Shown here piece after piece: positions 23,226 to 32,600 of a DNA stretch of 64,000 nucleotides. Origin of the DNA: Capnocytophaga granulosa ATCC 51502 (GTDB lineage: Bacteria > Bacteroidota > Bacteroidia > Flavobacteriales > Flavobacteriaceae); NCBI RefSeq assembly GCF_000411115.1, contig NZ_KE150257.1, forward strand, positions 62,001 to 126,000, written 5' to 3'. Position 1 is the stretch's first letter, and every line of letters starts with the position of its first letter. Under the pieces are notes generated by a model. The model was not told where the DNA came from. It did not search any database and saw only the letters and a list, made by a program, of their open reading frames with translations. The translations under genes were made by a program, and so were the position numbers.

Positions 23226-24947
23226 ATGAACTTACGTCTATTTCTCCTCTTGAGTGGGTTATTCTCTGTAACAGCTTTTGGACAATCTCAGGACAGTCTG
23301 TTACAAGTATTACAGCGCCAGATAAGGGAACTAAAGATACAGCGTAGCCAGGATTCGCTCAAGGTCAATGTACTGAGCCAAGAGTTACAATCCTTATTGC
23401 TTTTGGATACACGCCGTGTGGATACGGAGAAAGATTCAATCTACAAAGCACAGCGACAAGAAGAGATTAAGCGTATCTATTCCAAGGCCAATGGATCTCC
23501 ATTGGTTTTGGAGAATGACACCCTCTATACAGTCCATGCAAGTTTGGGGCTTTATTCTCCCTTGGAACGAACTGAATATACCCTTAAGAAGTTACGCAAA
23601 TTAGTAGAATTACCTGTTTTTAAAAAGGATTCACTTAAGATAAAATCTCAAAATGATCTCCTTATGGTGACCTACCAAGGAGAATGGATACAAGCCGTAA
23701 GTGAGGAAGATGCTATCTTAGCACATCTTTCTCAAGAGGAATTAGCTCAATCCCTACAAAGAGATATTTTGCGCGCTGTAACCCAGTATAGGATAGAACA
23801 CAGTATGCAAAAACGTCTTATGCGTATTGGTGAATTATTTCTATTTGTTATAGCCATTATTACACTCTTCTACTTACTGAATCTTCTTTTTAGAAAACTG
23901 GAACAGCAGCTACTTAAGCAATCTTTCTTTAAAAAAGGATTAAAACTCAAGAATTACCAAATGCTTAACAAGGAGAATATGAAGTATATCCTTGGAAAAG
24001 CACTTTTCTTGCTAAAGTTAGTTATCTTTTTTATTATCATTTTTGTAAGTATTCCTTTCGCCTTAAAGCTTTTTCCTTCTACCCAAATGTGGGCAGAAAA
24101 GCTTTTGAAACTGGTTTTAGACCCACTTAGTCAGATAGGCAATGCTATACTCGATTATTTACCTAACTTGATTATCATAGGTATCATTCTTTTGATTGGG
24201 CGTATGATACTAAACCTTATGCGCTACTTCCTATACGAAATACAACGAGGTGCACTCAAGATTAAGGGCTTCTACAAGGAATTTGCCAAGCCTACTTATA
24301 ACATCTTGAGAATCCTATTTCTCTGCTTTCTCTTTATTGTAATTTTTCCCTACTTGCCTGGATCGGGTTCGTCTGCCTTTCAGGGAGTATCCATTTTCTT
24401 GGGGTTATTGATTTCCTTAGGTTCGTCCTCTACAATCTCCAATGGGATAGCAGGGATTTTTATCACTTATATGCGTGCTTTTCGTGAGAATGATTGGATC
24501 AAGGTAGGGGAGTATATAGGCATGGTCATCCATAGGGATAGCTTAGTTACTCGCCTAAAGACAATTAACAACGAAGAGGTTACTGTACCCAATTCCATGA
24601 TACTCTCCTCTTCCACTATGAATTTTTCTTCCATAGGTCGTACTACTGGTTTGGTAGTTACCACTCAAGTGAAAGTACGGTATGATGCTCGTTTGGAGGA
24701 TGTAGATGCTACCCTTATTGCTGCTGCTCAGGCTACTAAGGGCGTAACGGACAAGATTACCCCCTACATATACCACATATCGCTCAATGAGCTGAATGCT
24801 ACCTATGAGATCAATGCCGTAACCTTTGAGCCACAGAATATGTATATTATCAAGTCCGACCTGATTAAGAATATTTATAATGCTTTTCGTGAGCGCAATA
24901 TAGAGCTTACCTCTATTGAATTTATTGAAATTAAATCATGCCAGTAG
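23226..24947 (+). CDS. Mechanosensitive ion channel, MscS family
   Basis: A 573-residue protein with a signal peptide (LFLLLSGLFSVTAFGQ). A periplasmic coiled-coil-rich region (about residues 20-200) follows, then four or five membrane helices. The pore helix includes VSIFLGLLISLGSSSTISNGIAGIFITYMRAF, matching the MscS TM3 region. Then comes the cytoplasmic beta domain (ENDWIKVGEYIGMVIHRDSL, TVPNSMIL) and a C-terminal alpha/beta domain. Such channels release solutes during hypo-osmotic shock. It is longer than E. coli MscS because of the N-terminal extension, as in many Bacteroidota members. Confidence 0.88.
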   Translation: MNLRLFLLLSGLFSVTAFGQSQDSLLQVLQRQIRELKIQRSQDSLKVNVLSQELQSLLLLDTRRVDTEKDSIYKAQRQEEIKRIYSKANGSPLVLENDTLYTVHASLGLYSPLERTEYTLKKLRKLVELPVFKKDSLKIKSQNDLLMVTYQGEWIQAVSEEDAILAHLSQEELAQSLQRDILRAVTQYRIEHSMQKRLMRIGELFLFVIAIITLFYLLNLLFRKLEQQLLKQSFFKKGLKLKNYQMLNKENMKYILGKALFLLKLVIFFIIIFVSIPFALKLFPSTQMWAEKLLKLVLDPLSQIGNAILDYLPNLIIIGIILLIGRMILNLMRYFLYEIQRGALKIKGFYKEFAKPTYNILRILFLCFLFIVIFPYLPGSGSSAFQGVSIFLGLLISLGSSSTISNGIAGIFITYMRAFRENDWIKVGEYIGMVIHRDSLVTRLKTINNEEVTVPNSMILSSSTMNFSSIGRTTGLVVTTQVKVRYDARLEDVDATLIAAAQATKGVTDKITPYIYHISLNELNATYEINAVTFEPQNMYIIKSDLIKNIYNAFRERNIELTSIEFIEIKSCQ

Positions 24948-24998
24948 TCATTAATCATTAGTCATTAGTCATTAGTCATTAATCATTAGTCATTATTT
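24948..24998 (+). repeat. TCATTAG heptamer tract
   Basis: Seven or so uninterrupted units of TCATTAG or TCATTAA, the cleanest 7-bp tract in the window. It fills the space between the MscS-type gene and the ketoacyl synthase gene. Confidence 0.9.
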
Positions 24999-25001
24999 AA
25001 G

Positions 25002-26111
25002 TTGTCTTACATTCGTTTCTACAATTGTGTGACTCCCTTAGGTGTTACCGTACAAGATCATATAGATGCCCTCTTGAAGGGACAGACGGGAATACAATAT
25101 TTCTCCCATTTTGGTCATATACCCGATGTATATTTGGCTAAGATTTCCTCAGAACAAGTGGAGGCGTGTATTCCTTTTGTAAGCCCTAATATGGAGCTAA
25201 CATGGCTGGAGAAGCTCCTCCTTTTGGCTGTGGTGCCCCTGCTGCCTATGATGCAGATAGGGGAGCGTACCGCTCTGGTACTCTCCACTACCAAGGGGAA
25301 TATCTCTCAACTGCAATCGGGAGGTAGCTTGCCTTACCTTACCTTGATAGCTAAGAAGATAGCCAGGTTTTTAGGAATTACTACCGAACCTATTGTAGTG
25401 TCCAATGCCTGTGTATCGGGCGTAGTGGCTCTTTCGGTAGCCGATAGGCTACTGCACAATGATGTCTATGACAGTGCCTTGGTCTTGGCAGGCGATGAGA
25501 TTTCTGAGTTTGTTCTCTCTGGCTTTCAGTCTTTTCTGGCAATGAGTTCTCGTCCGTGCAAGCCTTATGACAAGGCACGCGATGGCATCACCCTTGGCGA
25601 GGCTACAGCGGCTGTTTTCCTTACCCAAGATGATTTCTGGGCACAAGCTGAGATCTTAGGCAGTAGCAGTATCAACGATGCCAACCATATCTCAGCCCCC
25701 TCTCGTACAGGGGAGGGATTGTACCTGAGCATCACCCAAGCCTTAGCTGAAGCAGGGCTTACCCCCTCCCAAATAGACTTTGTCAATGCCCATGGTACAG
25801 GTACCCTCTATAACGATGAGATGGAGGCTATTGCCTTTACTCGTGCGGGACTACAGCAGACGCCACTGAGTAGCTACAAAGGCTATTTTGGACATACCTT
25901 AGGAGCTTCTGGTCTCTTGGAGATGGTCGTGAGTTTGGCACTTGCCCAAGAGGGAAAGCTCCTTAGAAGTGAAGGTTTTGACACCTTAGGTGTTTCTGAG
26001 CCACTGCATATCCTCACCCAAACCCAAGATGCCCAGGTGAAGTACTTACTCAAGACCGCTTCAGGCTTTGGCGGAAGTAATGCCGCTATGGTATTGAGGC
26101 TTATGGATTAG
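25002..26111 (+). CDS. Orphan beta-ketoacyl synthase
   Basis: A 369-residue thiolase-fold condensing enzyme. The catalytic triad is visible: Cys137 in SNACVSG, His264 in NAHGTGT and His298 in FGHTLGASG. It has the overall form of FabF-like ketosynthases but is shorter than FabF (about 410). In flavobacteria such single KS genes often belong to aryl-polyene or flexirubin pigment clusters, but no acyl carrier protein, ketoreductase or other cluster gene lies nearby. The start is TTG at 25002, the only start codon before the conserved N-terminus. It overlaps the convergent radC by 4 bases at the stop codons. Confidence 0.82.
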   Translation: MSYIRFYNCVTPLGVTVQDHIDALLKGQTGIQYFSHFGHIPDVYLAKISSEQVEACIPFVSPNMELTWLEKLLLLAVVPLLPMMQIGERTALVLSTTKGNISQLQSGGSLPYLTLIAKKIARFLGITTEPIVVSNACVSGVVALSVADRLLHNDVYDSALVLAGDEISEFVLSGFQSFLAMSSRPCKPYDKARDGITLGEATAAVFLTQDDFWAQAEILGSSSINDANHISAPSRTGEGLYLSITQALAEAGLTPSQIDFVNAHGTGTLYNDEMEAIAFTRAGLQQTPLSSYKGYFGHTLGASGLLEMVVSLALAQEGKLLRSEGFDTLGVSEPLHILTQTQDAQVKYLLKTASGFGGSNAAMVLRLMD

Positions 26112-26815
26112 CACAAGCCCTCATCGGCCAAGCTCTTATACTGCTTTTCAGTGATGATCACATGGTCTAGAAGGCGTATATCCAATAGTTGTCCCGCCTC
26201 CCTTACTCGCTGGGTGAGTTGTAAGTCCTCCTTGCTGGGAGTAGGACTACCCGAAGGGTGATTGTGTATCAAGATCATAGAGACCGCCCCTTGCTCCAAG
26301 GCCATTTTAAGCAGCAATCGAATATCCACTACGGTATGGGTGATACCCCCTACCGAGAGCCGTGCCTTGTGCATCACACGGGCAGCACTACTTAGATACA
26401 GCACCCAGAATTCCTCATGAGGCAGTTCGCCTAAAAGGGGTTGCATAAGGGTAAAAACATCTTCGGCACTCTCTATTTTAGGTAGAGGCTCAGGAGTTTC
26501 TGCGCTACGCCTACGTCCCAGCTCGGTAGCGGCTAGAATCGTAATAGCCTTGGCCTGGCCTATACCCTTGAAGGTGAGTAGTTGCTGAAGACTTTGTTTG
26601 CCCAGTGTGGTAAGACTATTATTCACTGAGGCCAAAATACGTTGGCTTAGTGCTACCGCACTTTCAGTGGCATTACCTGAACCAATAAGAATGGCCAATA
26701 GTTCTGCATTGGTAAGTGCGGCCTTACCTTGGGCGATCATCTTCTCTCGTGGCCGATCACTATCTGCCCAGTCCTTGATAGAGAGCCGCTGGGAGGAGGA
26801 AGGATTCTTAGTCAT
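26108..26815 (-). CDS. radC: RadC family protein (JAB domain)
   Basis: A 235-residue protein. The N-terminal half has a helix-hairpin-helix segment (LLTFKGIGQAKAITILAATELGRR). The C-terminal JAMM-type metal site is HNHPSGSPTPSKEDLQLT preceded by a conserved E in LPHEEFWVLYLS. Despite the name, RadC family members have no proven repair role; the fold suggests a metal-dependent hydrolase. The length is normal. A -7 motif lies at 26840-26847. Confidence 0.9.
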   Translation of the reverse strand: MTKNPSSSQRLSIKDWADSDRPREKMIAQGKAALTNAELLAILIGSGNATESAVALSQRILASVNNSLTTLGKQSLQQLLTFKGIGQAKAITILAATELGRRRSAETPEPLPKIESAEDVFTLMQPLLGELPHEEFWVLYLSSAARVMHKARLSVGGITHTVVDIRLLLKMALEQGAVSMILIHNHPSGSPTPSKEDLQLTQRVREAGQLLDIRLLDHVIITEKQYKSLADEGLC

Positions 26816-26839
26816 AAGATTTTTTGTGTTTTCTCAGTA

Positions 26840-26847
26840 CAAATTTA
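26840..26847 (-). promoter_or_regulatory. -7 promoter element for radC
   Basis: TAAATTTG on the minus strand, 24 bases before the ATG at 26815. Confidence 0.5.
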
Positions 26848-26880
26848 CGAAAAAAAAGTCATTTACAAGTTGTCTAATTG

Positions 26881-26980
26881 GTGTAAGTTCTATATAACGA
26901 AAGCTCCCACAAAGCCAGCGAGAGTCGGCAGCTGGTTTTGTGGGAGGAAAAATATAATTTTGCTTACGTTGAACTCACAA
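26881..26980 (-). mobile_element. MITE-like element, family 1, copy E (short form)
   Basis: About 100 bp: it keeps both ends (AGTTCTATATAACGAAAGCT and TTGCTTACGTTGAACTCAC) but has lost the usual interior. The middle is instead a hairpin: CCCACAAAGCCAGC pairs with GCTGGTTTTGTGGG. Related sequence is in copy B. It lies immediately upstream of the mod promoter. Confidence 0.7.
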
Positions 26981-26987
26981 TTAGTAT

Positions 26988-26995
26988 TATCTTTG
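26988..26995 (+). promoter_or_regulatory. -7 promoter element for the type III R-M operon
   Basis: TATCTTTG followed by C, 38 bases before the ATG at 27034. Any -33 element would lie in the right end of MITE copy E, though no exact match at the ideal spacing is seen. Confidence 0.55.
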
Positions 26996-27033
26996 CAGAA
27001 AATTTGTGTTTAAATTATTCAGGAAAAACCATC

Positions 27034-28881
27034 ATGAAACCTACCCAATTGGATACCCAGACCCCAGAGAGGAAGATATACTACCTTGAGCAGCTCCGCC
27101 AGCTCTTCCCCACTTGTATGACTGAAACCCAAAACCAACAAGGGCAATGGCAACAAGTGGTAGATTGGGACGCTCTCAAACAACTCTTAGGTGATGCCGT
27201 TGCCGATAGTACCGATGAGCGTTACCAGTTCACTTGGGCAGGCAAGCAGGCTGCACGCCTGGAGGCTAATGAGGCTACTGACCAAACCCTCCGTCCTGTC
27301 CCTGAAGACTCTATAGACTGGGATACCACTGAAAACCTCTATATAGAGGGCGACAATCTGCAAGTGCTCAAGCTCTTGCAACAAGCTTATATGGGCAAGG
27401 TTAAGATGATCTATATAGACCCGCCTTATAACACCGGTAGTGACTTTGTGTACAAAGATGATTTTGCCCGCTCCAGAGCCGAAGAAGACCTTGCCACAGG
27501 CGATATAGATGAGCAAGGTAACCGTTACCGTCCTAATAACCGCAGCAATGGTCGCTTTCACTCCGATTGGTGCTCGATGATCTATCCACGCCTACTGGTT
27601 GCTCGCTCCCTGCTGAGCGAGGATGGGGTGATTTTTATCTCTATTGACGACAACGAGGTACACAACCTAAGGAAAATAGGTGATGAGGTATTTGGGGAAG
27701 AGAATTTTGTAGGAGAACTCATACATCAGAGAGCTAAGGGAGGCGGACAAGCAAAATATATAGTCAAAGGGCACGACTACATACTGGTATATGCTTACAA
27801 CATAAGCTGTATTTCCTTGGTAAGAAAGAAAGTTATCCAGCAAAAAACAGTGGAAATAGACGGTGAGCTTTTCATAAAAAATGATGATATACTCAGAAAA
27901 ACCTTTGGCAAATATGATAAGAGTAACGGAGATAGGCGTTGTTTCTACGAACAAATAGAGCAATACAAAGGAATAGAAAAGAAGCAAGAGATAGATAGAC
28001 TCCTTGAGGAAGGTGCGCTCTTTTTAGAGCTTAACAAAGAAGGCATGCACACTATTTGCCGATATGAAAAAGTTTCAGAGGCTACCTCTAAGCTATATAC
28101 TATTATCAAGGTACTTTCGGAGGAAGGAAAAAAAGAATTGGAGGCCTTGGGGATTTCTTTCTTTTCTTATCCAAAGCCTGTGGAATTACTCAAGCAGCTA
28201 GTAGAAGCTGGTTCGGATAAGAACTCTCTTATCCTCGACTTTTTCTCAGGTTCTGCCACTACCGCTCATGCCGTGATGCAGCTCAATGCAGAAGATGGCG
28301 GCAGGCGCAAGTACATCTGTGTACAGCTTGGGGAGCCTACCCCTAAGGACAGTGAAGCACGCAAGGCGGGCTATACCTCTATACCTGAAATAGCCAAAGA
28401 ACGCATACGCCGGGCGGGAAAAAAAATAAAGGAGGAAAATCTCACTTCCCAGCTTGATACAGGATTCCGTGTGTTGCGCTTGGATAGTAGCAACTTTAGT
28501 GAGGTAGAGCGTCACCCTAGCGAGTATGACCAAGGGCTGTTAGACCTCTTTGCCACTAATATCAAGGAAGACCGCAGCGACCTTGACCTGCTCTTTGGGG
28601 CAATGCTCAGTTGGGGGATACCTCTGTCACTGCCTATCTCTACAGAGGAGATAGATGGTTGCCGTGTATACAACGTAAACGAGGGAGACCTGGTAGCCTG
28701 CTTTGCCGAACACATAAGCGAGGCAGTGGTAAAGGCTATGGCTAGCAAGGTGAGTCTTAGGGTACTCTTCCGTGATAGCTGTTTTAGTGAGGACAAACAC
28801 AAAATCAATCTCTTTGAGATTTTCAAACAACAGCTCGGCTGGGACGAAAAAGAAGCTATGGACAAAATCAGAGTCATATAA
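27034..28881 (+). CDS. Type III restriction-modification methyltransferase (Mod)
   Basis: A 615-residue beta-class adenine methyltransferase. Motif IV is IDPPYNTGSDF with Asp129; motif I comes later as DFFSGSATTAHAV at about 402. This order defines the beta class of EcoP15I-type Mod. Between them, about residues 225-385, is the target recognition domain, which looks more AT-rich than its flanks. Mod binds an asymmetric site, methylates adenine, and also guides the restriction subunit. ATG at 27034 is chosen because the longer frame from 26938 would read through MITE copy E and the promoter. No simple repeat that could cause phase variation is visible. Confidence 0.9.
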   Translation: MKPTQLDTQTPERKIYYLEQLRQLFPTCMTETQNQQGQWQQVVDWDALKQLLGDAVADSTDERYQFTWAGKQAARLEANEATDQTLRPVPEDSIDWDTTENLYIEGDNLQVLKLLQQAYMGKVKMIYIDPPYNTGSDFVYKDDFARSRAEEDLATGDIDEQGNRYRPNNRSNGRFHSDWCSMIYPRLLVARSLLSEDGVIFISIDDNEVHNLRKIGDEVFGEENFVGELIHQRAKGGGQAKYIVKGHDYILVYAYNISCISLVRKKVIQQKTVEIDGELFIKNDDILRKTFGKYDKSNGDRRCFYEQIEQYKGIEKKQEIDRLLEEGALFLELNKEGMHTICRYEKVSEATSKLYTIIKVLSEEGKKELEALGISFFSYPKPVELLKQLVEAGSDKNSLILDFFSGSATTAHAVMQLNAEDGGRRKYICVQLGEPTPKDSEARKAGYTSIPEIAKERIRRAGKKIKEENLTSQLDTGFRVLRLDSSNFSEVERHPSEYDQGLLDLFATNIKEDRSDLDLLFGAMLSWGIPLSLPISTEEIDGCRVYNVNEGDLVACFAEHISEAVVKAMASKVSLRVLFRDSCFSEDKHKINLFEIFKQQLGWDEKEAMDKIRVI

Positions 28882-28884
28882 GCT

Positions 28885-31800
28885 ATGAAGTTACAATTCA
28901 AACACCAACAATTCCAGACAGATGCCGCTCAAAAGGTAATTGATGCCTTTGCAGGACAGCCCTACTACAATAAGGCAGAGTATATTATGAATATGGGTTT
29001 ACGCTCTGGTGATATTCCATTTACGCAAATAGGCTTTGGCAATAATCCCTTGGTTCTTAACTCCCACGAGATAGCCTCCAATATACGCTCACTACAAATG
29101 CTACAGGATATAAAGCCTATTGATGCATTGGAAGGCGAGGGGGTACAGTTGACTATAGAGATGGAAACAGGGACAGGCAAGACCTATACCTATATCAAAA
29201 CCATGTACGAACTCAATAGGCAGTATGGCTGGAGTAAGTTTATCATAATAGTACCAAGTATTGCCATTCGTGAAGGCGTACAGAAGAGTTTTCAGGTGAT
29301 GAGTGACCACTTTGCAGCCGAGTATGAGGGCAAGCGTATACAGCACTTTATCTATAACTCCAAACAGCTCTCCAAAATACAAGCCTTTGCCGATGATGAT
29401 AAGCTGCATGTGATGATTATCAACACCCAAGCCTTCAACAGTTCTTTTAATGAAACAAACAAAAGAAATGAGACAGCACGTATCATCTTTTCCAAACGCG
29501 ATGATTTTGGTAGTAGGCGCCCTATTGATGTTTTGGCCAAGACAAACCCTATTGTGATTATTGATGAGCCTCAGCGTGCCTCAGGAACCGCTACGATCAA
29601 GGCTATCAGTCAGTTCAATCCGCTGTTTGTCTTGCGCTACTCGGCTACCCACCGCCAGGTGCTCAATATGGTCTACCGCCTAGATGCTATCGATGCCTAT
29701 AACCAACACTTAGTCAAGAAGATAGAAGTAAAAGGGATTCACCAGCAGGGCAGTACAGCCACCTATGGCTATGTATATCTGGAAGAGATCCTCATAGGCA
29801 AAGGTAATCCCCAAGCACGCTTGCATTTTGATATGGGTACTACCTCTGGCACCAAGCAAGTAAATCGTTTGGTAGGGGAGGGGTTTAATCTCTATGAGCA
29901 AAGTGGGCACTTGCAGGAGTATAAGAATCATTTTGTGGTAGAAAGTATAGACGGCCGCAAAGGGACGGTTCGCTTTCTCAATGGGATAGAACTCCACCAG
30001 GGCGAGGCAGTAGGCAAGATAAGCGAGGCGGTGATGCGTCGTACCCAAATACGTGAGACGATTAAGAGCCATATAGAGCGCGAAAGACGGCTCTTTGCCA
30101 AAGGAATCAAAGTACTGAGTTTGTTTTTTATAGACCATGTAGACAATTATCGCATTTATGAAGGAAGTAGCTCAAGCAAGGGGAGTTATGCCCAAATGTT
30201 CGAAGAGGAATACACTCATGTGATAGAAGAACTCCAGCCTACACTCTTTGATGATACAGCCTACTTGGATTACCTCAAGAAGTCTCATGCTCAAGAGGTG
30301 CATAATGGCTATTTTTCAAGGGATAAGCAGGGAAACTTCATTGATTCGAAAGAGAAAAAAGGCGAGGGCGGCAGTGATGACCAGAGTGCTTACGACCTGA
30401 TTATGAAGGATAAGGAACGACTGCTGAGCTTTGAGGAGCCTACCCGCTTTATCTTTTCGCACTCTACCCTGCGTGAGGGCTGGGACAACCCCAATGTGTT
30501 CCAGATCTGTTTTCTCAAAGAAGGAAATAGCCAGATGAGCAAGCGCCAAGAGGTAGGCCGTGGGATGCGCCTATGTGTGGATAAGCATGGGGTACGCCAA
30601 GATGCCGAGCTATTGGGCAAGGAAGGCGTGTTCGATATCAATATTCTTACCGTGATTGCCAGTGAGAGCTACCAGCAGTTCTCCCAACAACTACAAAAGG
30701 AAATTGCAGACGATCTGCACAGTCGCCCGATGAAGGTAACCCCAAGGCTCTTTGTAGGGCATACTTATACCGATGAGAATGGCAGCCAAGTAACTATAAG
30801 TGAAGACCATGCCCGAAAGATTTACAACCAACTTATCAAGCGAGATTATGTAAATGATGATGGCCAGCTAACCCCTGCTTACTATACTGCCAAAGCGGAA
30901 GGAACTCTTGATTTTGGGCAGGAACTAGAGCCGATAAGGCAAGGGATTATTGATACTTTGGATAAGATACTAAGCCCCGATAGTATCAAAATTGATGATG
31001 CCCGCAGACCTAAAGAAGCTATTTTTCAGGAAGAACATTTTAAGCGTGATGAATTTCAAAAATTGTGGAAGCAGATCAGTATCAAGACTTTCTATAAGGT
31101 AGATTTTGAGACTGATGAACTGATAGCTAAGGCAATTAAGGCTATAGATGAGAGACTGACGGTCACCAAAATACGAATGGTAGTGGAACAAGGCACCATG
31201 GATAAGATAGAGAGCAAAGAAGCCCTACAGCAAGGTGCTGCCATGAAGCTTACTAAAGTAGAAAACCTCAAAGTCTATGAGGGAGTAGGGGGCAGTGTAA
31301 CCTATGACCTCATAGGCAAGTTAGTAGAGGCTACTGGGCTTACAAGACGTACCATAGTAGCCATACTCAAGGGGATACGCCCTGATACTTTCCATCAGTT
31401 TAAGCTCAATCCAGAGGAGTTTATTCGCAGGGTAGTCCATATCATCAATGATGAAAAGGCTATGGCGGTAGTACAGAAGATAGTGTATGAGAAGACCGAT
31501 GATACATATACCATGGACATTTTCACCGAATCAACCCTGCGAGGCAAGCTGGGGATCAATGCCATAGAAAGCCACAAGTCACTCTATGACCTTGTAGTAG
31601 TGGATAGTGAGGGGGTAGAAAAGAGCTTTGCTACCGAATTAGAGCAGCAAGACGAGGTAGTGGTCTATACCAAGCTCCCCCGTGGGTTCTATATCAACAC
31701 CCCTATGGGACACTACAATCCCGACTGGGCGATCGTCTTCAGGGAAGGGAGCGTAAATCATATCTATTTTGTAGCTGAGACCAAAGGGAATGATTGGCAG

Positions 31801-31941
31801 CGCTCACAACTTCGTGGAGCAGAAGAAGCCAAAATAGAATGTGCAGCACGCCATTTTAAAGCCCTTAGCCAAGGAGAGAAAGGCATTTGCTATGGAGTAG
31901 TAAAAGATTATAAGACCCTATTGGATAAGGTGATGAAGTAA
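28885..31941 (+). CDS. Type III restriction enzyme subunit (Res)
   Basis: A 1018-residue SF2 helicase-nuclease, starting 3 bases after mod. Walker A is ETGTGKT (residues 94-100); the DExx box is DEPQ at 227-230; then RYSATH (motif III), FSHSTLREGWDNPNVFQI and a motif VI-like RQEVGRGMRL. The C-terminal nuclease has Asp947 in NPDWAIVF and Glu965-Lys967 in AETKG, a PD-(D/E)xK site. All key residues are present, so the system is probably active. Res cuts after ATP-driven communication between two inverted unmethylated sites. Confidence 0.92.
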   Translation: MKLQFKHQQFQTDAAQKVIDAFAGQPYYNKAEYIMNMGLRSGDIPFTQIGFGNNPLVLNSHEIASNIRSLQMLQDIKPIDALEGEGVQLTIEMETGTGKTYTYIKTMYELNRQYGWSKFIIIVPSIAIREGVQKSFQVMSDHFAAEYEGKRIQHFIYNSKQLSKIQAFADDDKLHVMIINTQAFNSSFNETNKRNETARIIFSKRDDFGSRRPIDVLAKTNPIVIIDEPQRASGTATIKAISQFNPLFVLRYSATHRQVLNMVYRLDAIDAYNQHLVKKIEVKGIHQQGSTATYGYVYLEEILIGKGNPQARLHFDMGTTSGTKQVNRLVGEGFNLYEQSGHLQEYKNHFVVESIDGRKGTVRFLNGIELHQGEAVGKISEAVMRRTQIRETIKSHIERERRLFAKGIKVLSLFFIDHVDNYRIYEGSSSSKGSYAQMFEEEYTHVIEELQPTLFDDTAYLDYLKKSHAQEVHNGYFSRDKQGNFIDSKEKKGEGGSDDQSAYDLIMKDKERLLSFEEPTRFIFSHSTLREGWDNPNVFQICFLKEGNSQMSKRQEVGRGMRLCVDKHGVRQDAELLGKEGVFDINILTVIASESYQQFSQQLQKEIADDLHSRPMKVTPRLFVGHTYTDENGSQVTISEDHARKIYNQLIKRDYVNDDGQLTPAYYTAKAEGTLDFGQELEPIRQGIIDTLDKILSPDSIKIDDARRPKEAIFQEEHFKRDEFQKLWKQISIKTFYKVDFETDELIAKAIKAIDERLTVTKIRMVVEQGTMDKIESKEALQQGAAMKLTKVENLKVYEGVGGSVTYDLIGKLVEATGLTRRTIVAILKGIRPDTFHQFKLNPEEFIRRVVHIINDEKAMAVVQKIVYEKTDDTYTMDIFTESTLRGKLGINAIESHKSLYDLVVVDSEGVEKSFATELEQQDEVVVYTKLPRGFYINTPMGHYNPDWAIVFREGSVNHIYFVAETKGNDWQRSQLRGAEEAKIECAARHFKALSQGEKGICYGVVKDYKTLLDKVMK

Positions 31942-31993
31942 TAGGATTATGTGACACATAAAAAACAAGAGTAAATCAATTAAATTCAGAAAT

Positions 31994-32518
31994 ATGGAAA
32001 ATAAAGTAAAATTTGTACGTTTGCCCAAAACTGAACTTGAAAAGTATCTAAATGATCCTTATCAATTTAAATTAGACTATGACGATTTCTTCGCTCCTAG
32101 TAATAGAAAAAATATCTTAATAGTAGATTTTTGGGAAGATATAGAGTTTCTATTGGATCTAATGAACTTAAAAGAAGAAAAAGAAGAGGATGATGGATAT
32201 CACTATGCTGAGAAGAAGACTATTAAAAAGTTATTTTTTAGTGGAGAGGACATCCATTGGGATATGTATTATTACTATCTGAAGCCTGAAGAAGTAAAAA
32301 AGATCGCACGCATGATTATTAACCTGACAAAGAATGATTTTGAGGAAGTTTTTGGTCTATGTTTTCTCAAATGTAGGGAATATTATCCTCCATTAGAAGA
32401 TGGTAGTGATGATGAAGTAGGTATTTTCAATGATTTAATAAAAAATTTTGAAGAACTTCAGCGTTTCTATGCTTTTGCAGTAGTAAACGAAGAAGGGATG
32501 ATTACCTTTAGGATATAA
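31994..32518 (+). CDS. DUF1877 (YfbM-like) protein
   Basis: A 174-residue acidic soluble protein. Features resembling DUF1877 are WEDIEFLLDLMN, KKLFFSGEDI, YYYLKPEEVKKIARMI, the REYYPPLED segment, and NFEELQRFYAFAVVNEEGMITF at the end. The function of the family is unknown. It follows res on the same strand 52 bases later with no promoter motif, so it may belong to the R-M transcript. It has no signal peptide. Confidence 0.6.
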   Translation: MENKVKFVRLPKTELEKYLNDPYQFKLDYDDFFAPSNRKNILIVDFWEDIEFLLDLMNLKEEKEEDDGYHYAEKKTIKKLFFSGEDIHWDMYYYYLKPEEVKKIARMIINLTKNDFEEVFGLCFLKCREYYPPLEDGSDDEVGIFNDLIKNFEELQRFYAFAVVNEEGMITFRI

Positions 32519-32557
32519 AATACGAGAGAGATGATTGGCAATTTGACAAATTATCAC

Positions 32558-32565
32558 TATCTTTG
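32558..32565 (+). promoter_or_regulatory. Promoter for leuS
   Basis: -7 TATCTTTG with TTG at 32535-32537, exactly 20 bases upstream. It is followed by a short heptamer tract (TAATACC/TAACATC/TAAATAT) at 32569-32599 that forms the leader up to the ATG at 32601. Confidence 0.7.
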
Positions 32566-32600
32566 TACCCTAATACCTAACATCTAATACCTAAATATCT

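Noticed and set aside
26938..27033. N-terminal extension of Mod
   Set aside because: It would be translated from MITE copy E and through the promoter at 26988-26995.
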